From positions 1 through 33,754 of the forward strand of contig JAUHZM010000002.1 in NCBI GenBank assembly GCA_030426005.1: a stretch of DNA of 33,754 nucleotides. Direction: 5' to 3'. Positions 32,214-33,754 of this stretch are shown here, one piece after another. The stretch is from Gammaproteobacteria bacterium. GTDB lineage: Bacteria > Pseudomonadota > Gammaproteobacteria > Arenicellales > Arenicellaceae. Every line of letters starts with the position of its first letter. The first letter of the stretch is position 1. The translations under genes and the position numbers were made by a program. The notes under the pieces were generated by a model. That model worked only from the letters and a program-made list of their open reading frames with translations. It had not been told where the DNA came from and did not search any database.

Positions 32214-32256
32214 ATATGTGTATTTACACATATATTGATCAAAAATGTCAATATAT
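32214..32256 (-). promoter_or_regulatory. two inverted repeats, likely ArsR operators and ars promoter region
   Basis: ATATGTGT (32214-32221) and ACACATAT (32226-32233) form a perfect dyad with a 4-nt spacer. ATATATTGA (32230-32238) and TCAATATAT (32248-32256) form another with a 9-nt spacer. Both are AT-rich and lie 26-68 bp upstream of arsR, where ArsR operators overlap the promoter in known operons. Confidence 0.6.
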
Positions 32257-32259
32257 TGT

Positions 32260-32279
32260 GGTGCTTTTAATTGAGCACC
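32260..32279 (-). terminator. small hairpin after gspB
   Basis: GGTGCT (32260-32265) pairs with AGCACC (32274-32279) with an 8-nt AT-rich loop, 15 bp past the gspB stop. It could end the gsp transcript before the ars promoter. No T-run follows on the minus strand, so confidence is low. Confidence 0.3.
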
Positions 32280-32294
32280 TAACTTAAATAAAGA

Positions 32295-32747
32295 CTAAGG
32301 TGTGATCGTTATCCGATTACCGCGAACAATCACAATCACAGCATCGCGCTGGATTTCCTGCACCAACACGCCGGGTTTGGCGAACTCCTGTTCACGCACT
32401 ACCTGACCGTCGATCATGGCAAAGCGTTGCGCCGGATCATTGGAGAATGAAATCACATTGACGGTTAAGTCCTGAGCGTTTGACTGCGGTGTTTCATCTG
32501 ACGTTACGACTGCGGTGCCAGTGTCGGTGCTCACTACTGGCGCAGCGGTATTGGGCGAGCGCGTGCTCTGCCACCACATTACGAGCACCACCACTAACAG
32601 CAGCGCTAACAAGGCGCTAATCAGAATTAGCAAGGCGACTGGCAGGCGCGTGCCTTCCTGTGGAGGCGGCATGTCCGACAAGGTTGGCAAGTTGTTTAAC
32701 TTACGTTCCCGTTCGGATTTTTTCAGAGCATCCAGAATGGTGGACAT
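32295..32747 (-). CDS. gspB: type II secretion assembly protein GspB
   Basis: This 150-residue protein begins MSTILDALKKSERERK, the family hallmark of a short cytoplasmic N-terminus. One TM helix follows (about 36-60: LPVALLILISALLALLLVVV). After a Thr/Ser-rich linker comes the periplasmic GspB domain, LTVNVISFSNDPAQRFAMID, then GQVVREQEFAKPGVLVQEIQ. With GspA it helps place the GspD secretin through the peptidoglycan. It starts 6 bp after the gspA stop. The rest of the T2SS is outside the window. Confidence 0.93.
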   Translation of the reverse strand: MSTILDALKKSERERKLNNLPTLSDMPPPQEGTRLPVALLILISALLALLLVVVLVMWWQSTRSPNTAAPVVSTDTGTAVVTSDETPQSNAQDLTVNVISFSNDPAQRFAMIDGQVVREQEFAKPGVLVQEIQRDAVIVIVRGNRITITP

Positions 32748-32753
32748 ACGCGT

Positions 32754-33754
32754 TTAGGGCCGTCGCTGACGTAGTACAGGGGTTGAGTCAGGTGCGATGA
32801 GTTCATTCATCAGAATATAGGTTTCACTACCGACTTTACTGTCTGCAACGATACCAAAACGCGACTGGAGTGCGAACACCTTTTGCGCTAAATCCAGATC
32901 AAATTGTGCTTGGTCCAGTTGCGCCAACAGTGGCATATCGGCCACATTCAGGGCTGCGTTCAAACGATTCCGTAATTGCGGCACACGTGCCGACTGGTCA
33001 CCCTTTTGCAACAAACCTGCCCCCATGGCACCAGGCCGCCATAAGACCGTTGCAGGTCTGGCCCAACGCGCTTTCAGTTCACTCACGGATACTGTGTGTA
33101 CCTGTTCCCCAACCAATAGTTGCGCTTCAGACTCGTCCACACTGAACAGAATTGCGCGATGTAACTGACCACGTTGTTCCAACACCAGCACAGCAGGACG
33201 GTTTAAACGCATGAGTTGATCCCAGGAGCTGGCATCGGTGCATGCCACGCCCTCATTGGACAGCACATCACACGGCGAGTTAATTAACTCCGGCGGCAAT
33301 ACCACATCCCAGGCTTGCGCCAGATTACGCAATGCTGAGATACGGCCAGTCACATCTGCGGAAGTATCGAGTACCGCACCAAACGCCGATTCATTATCGT
33401 ACGCGGGTCGACGTGGTGTGGCCGGCAGCAAACTGGGAATCGTCGTCTCTTCGGCCTCATCTAAGAACTCATCCGCAATGACCACCGAGCCCGGTGCAAT
33501 ATCGTCAGACTTGATGATGGTAGTAAGCTGGGAATCATTCAGTTCCGAATCTTCCACCGACGGGTCATCAAGCGGTGATTCGCTTAAGACGTCGGACTCT
33601 AGACCGACCTCGTTTGCATCATCCACTGTGGCAGTTTGCCCTAACTCTGATTCTACCGAGTTCTGTTCTACGGACTCAACGACCTCGCTGGCGATGGGTT
33701 GCTCAGATACAGAATCACGCCCCGCAAAATACCACCAAAGACCGGCATTGAGCA
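32754..33754 (-). CDS. gspA: GspA/ExeA-type general secretion ATPase, C-terminal part
   Basis: The frame is open from the right edge of the window to the stop at 32754, so the N-terminal AAA ATPase is missing. The visible part begins with LNAGLWWYFAGRDS, consistent with the C-terminal half of the TM helix of ExeA. An acidic linker follows (about 100 residues, very rich in Glu/Ser/Asp). A peptidase C39-like fold is seen around ALRNLAQAWDVVLP to VLWRPGA. Last is a peptidoglycan-binding helical domain (LDLAQKVFALQSRFGIVADS then KVGSETYILMNEL). In Aeromonas ExeA this domain binds the wall during secretin insertion. The GTG at 33624-33626 is not the real start; the gene begins beyond the edge. Confidence 0.88.
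   Translation of the reverse strand, partial: LNAGLWWYFAGRDSVSEQPIASEVVESVEQNSVESELGQTATVDDANEVGLESDVLSESPLDDPSVEDSELNDSQLTTIIKSDDIAPGSVVIADEFLDEAEETTIPSLLPATPRRPAYDNESAFGAVLDTSADVTGRISALRNLAQAWDVVLPPELINSPCDVLSNEGVACTDASSWDQLMRLNRPAVLVLEQRGQLHRAILFSVDESEAQLLVGEQVHTVSVSELKARWARPATVLWRPGAMGAGLLQKGDQSARVPQLRNRLNAALNVADMPLLAQLDQAQFDLDLAQKVFALQSRFGIVADSKVGSETYILMNELIAPDSTPVLRQRRP

Overview
The window looks like chromosomal DNA of a marine-type gammaproteobacterium with moderate GC content. The evidence is a TtpC-type TonB2 energy-transduction operon of the kind known from Vibrio, Shewanella and Alteromonas, GspA/GspB type II secretion assembly proteins, RF3, GluRS of the usual bacterial type, and a proteobacterial-type Gap/Pgi pair. 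I cannot name the genus. No tRNA, rRNA, CRISPR array, phage gene or insertion sequence was recognised.

Layout. 1-713 (+) is the 3' end of a gene with a TonB C-terminal domain. It converges on gap-pgi (3528 to 768, -). The terminator that should stop the TonB gene lies inside the last codons of pgi. 3668-11619 (-) is a nine-gene run: DUF3450, TtpC, ExbB, ExbD, TonB, TPR protein, then a second DUF3450, second TtpC and second ExbD. It is closed by a strong bidirectional terminator at 3607-3639. The first six genes are a canonical TonB2 set. The last three are a paralogous cassette without its own ExbB or TonB. About 1 kb without a convincing gene (11620-12609) separates this run from gltX (-).

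13.9-24.5 kb is more accessory. gltX diverges from a 283-residue QueD/PTPS-like T-fold protein whose motifs occur in an unusual order. Then come an alpha/beta hydrolase gene broken by one in-frame TAA, a secreted beta-helix protein, a large LuxR-family ATPase regulator (LAL type), a small secreted protein, a bilobal aspartic protease with PDZ domain overlapping a thioredoxin-like gene, a cupin, and a four-helix DsbB-like membrane protein.

24.7-27.0 kb holds a PLP-dependent class V aminotransferase divergent from an Lrp/AsnC regulator. It is followed by a PhzF-family isomerase, a Gly/Arg/Pro-rich lipoprotein and prfC (RF3). 30.3-32.2 kb is a compact arsenic operon arsR-acr3-arsC (-), preceded by two strong dyads that are likely ArsR operators. 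32.3-33.75 kb is gspA-gspB (-), with gspA running off the right edge.

How they work together. The TonB2 operon would take energy from the proton motive force through ExbB/ExbD/TtpC channels to outer-membrane receptors. ArsR derepresses Acr3 (arsenite efflux) and ArsC (arsenate reduction). The Lrp-like regulator probably controls the PLP enzyme. The LuxR-LAL regulator sits between two secreted proteins that share a Val-rich VVVPL motif.
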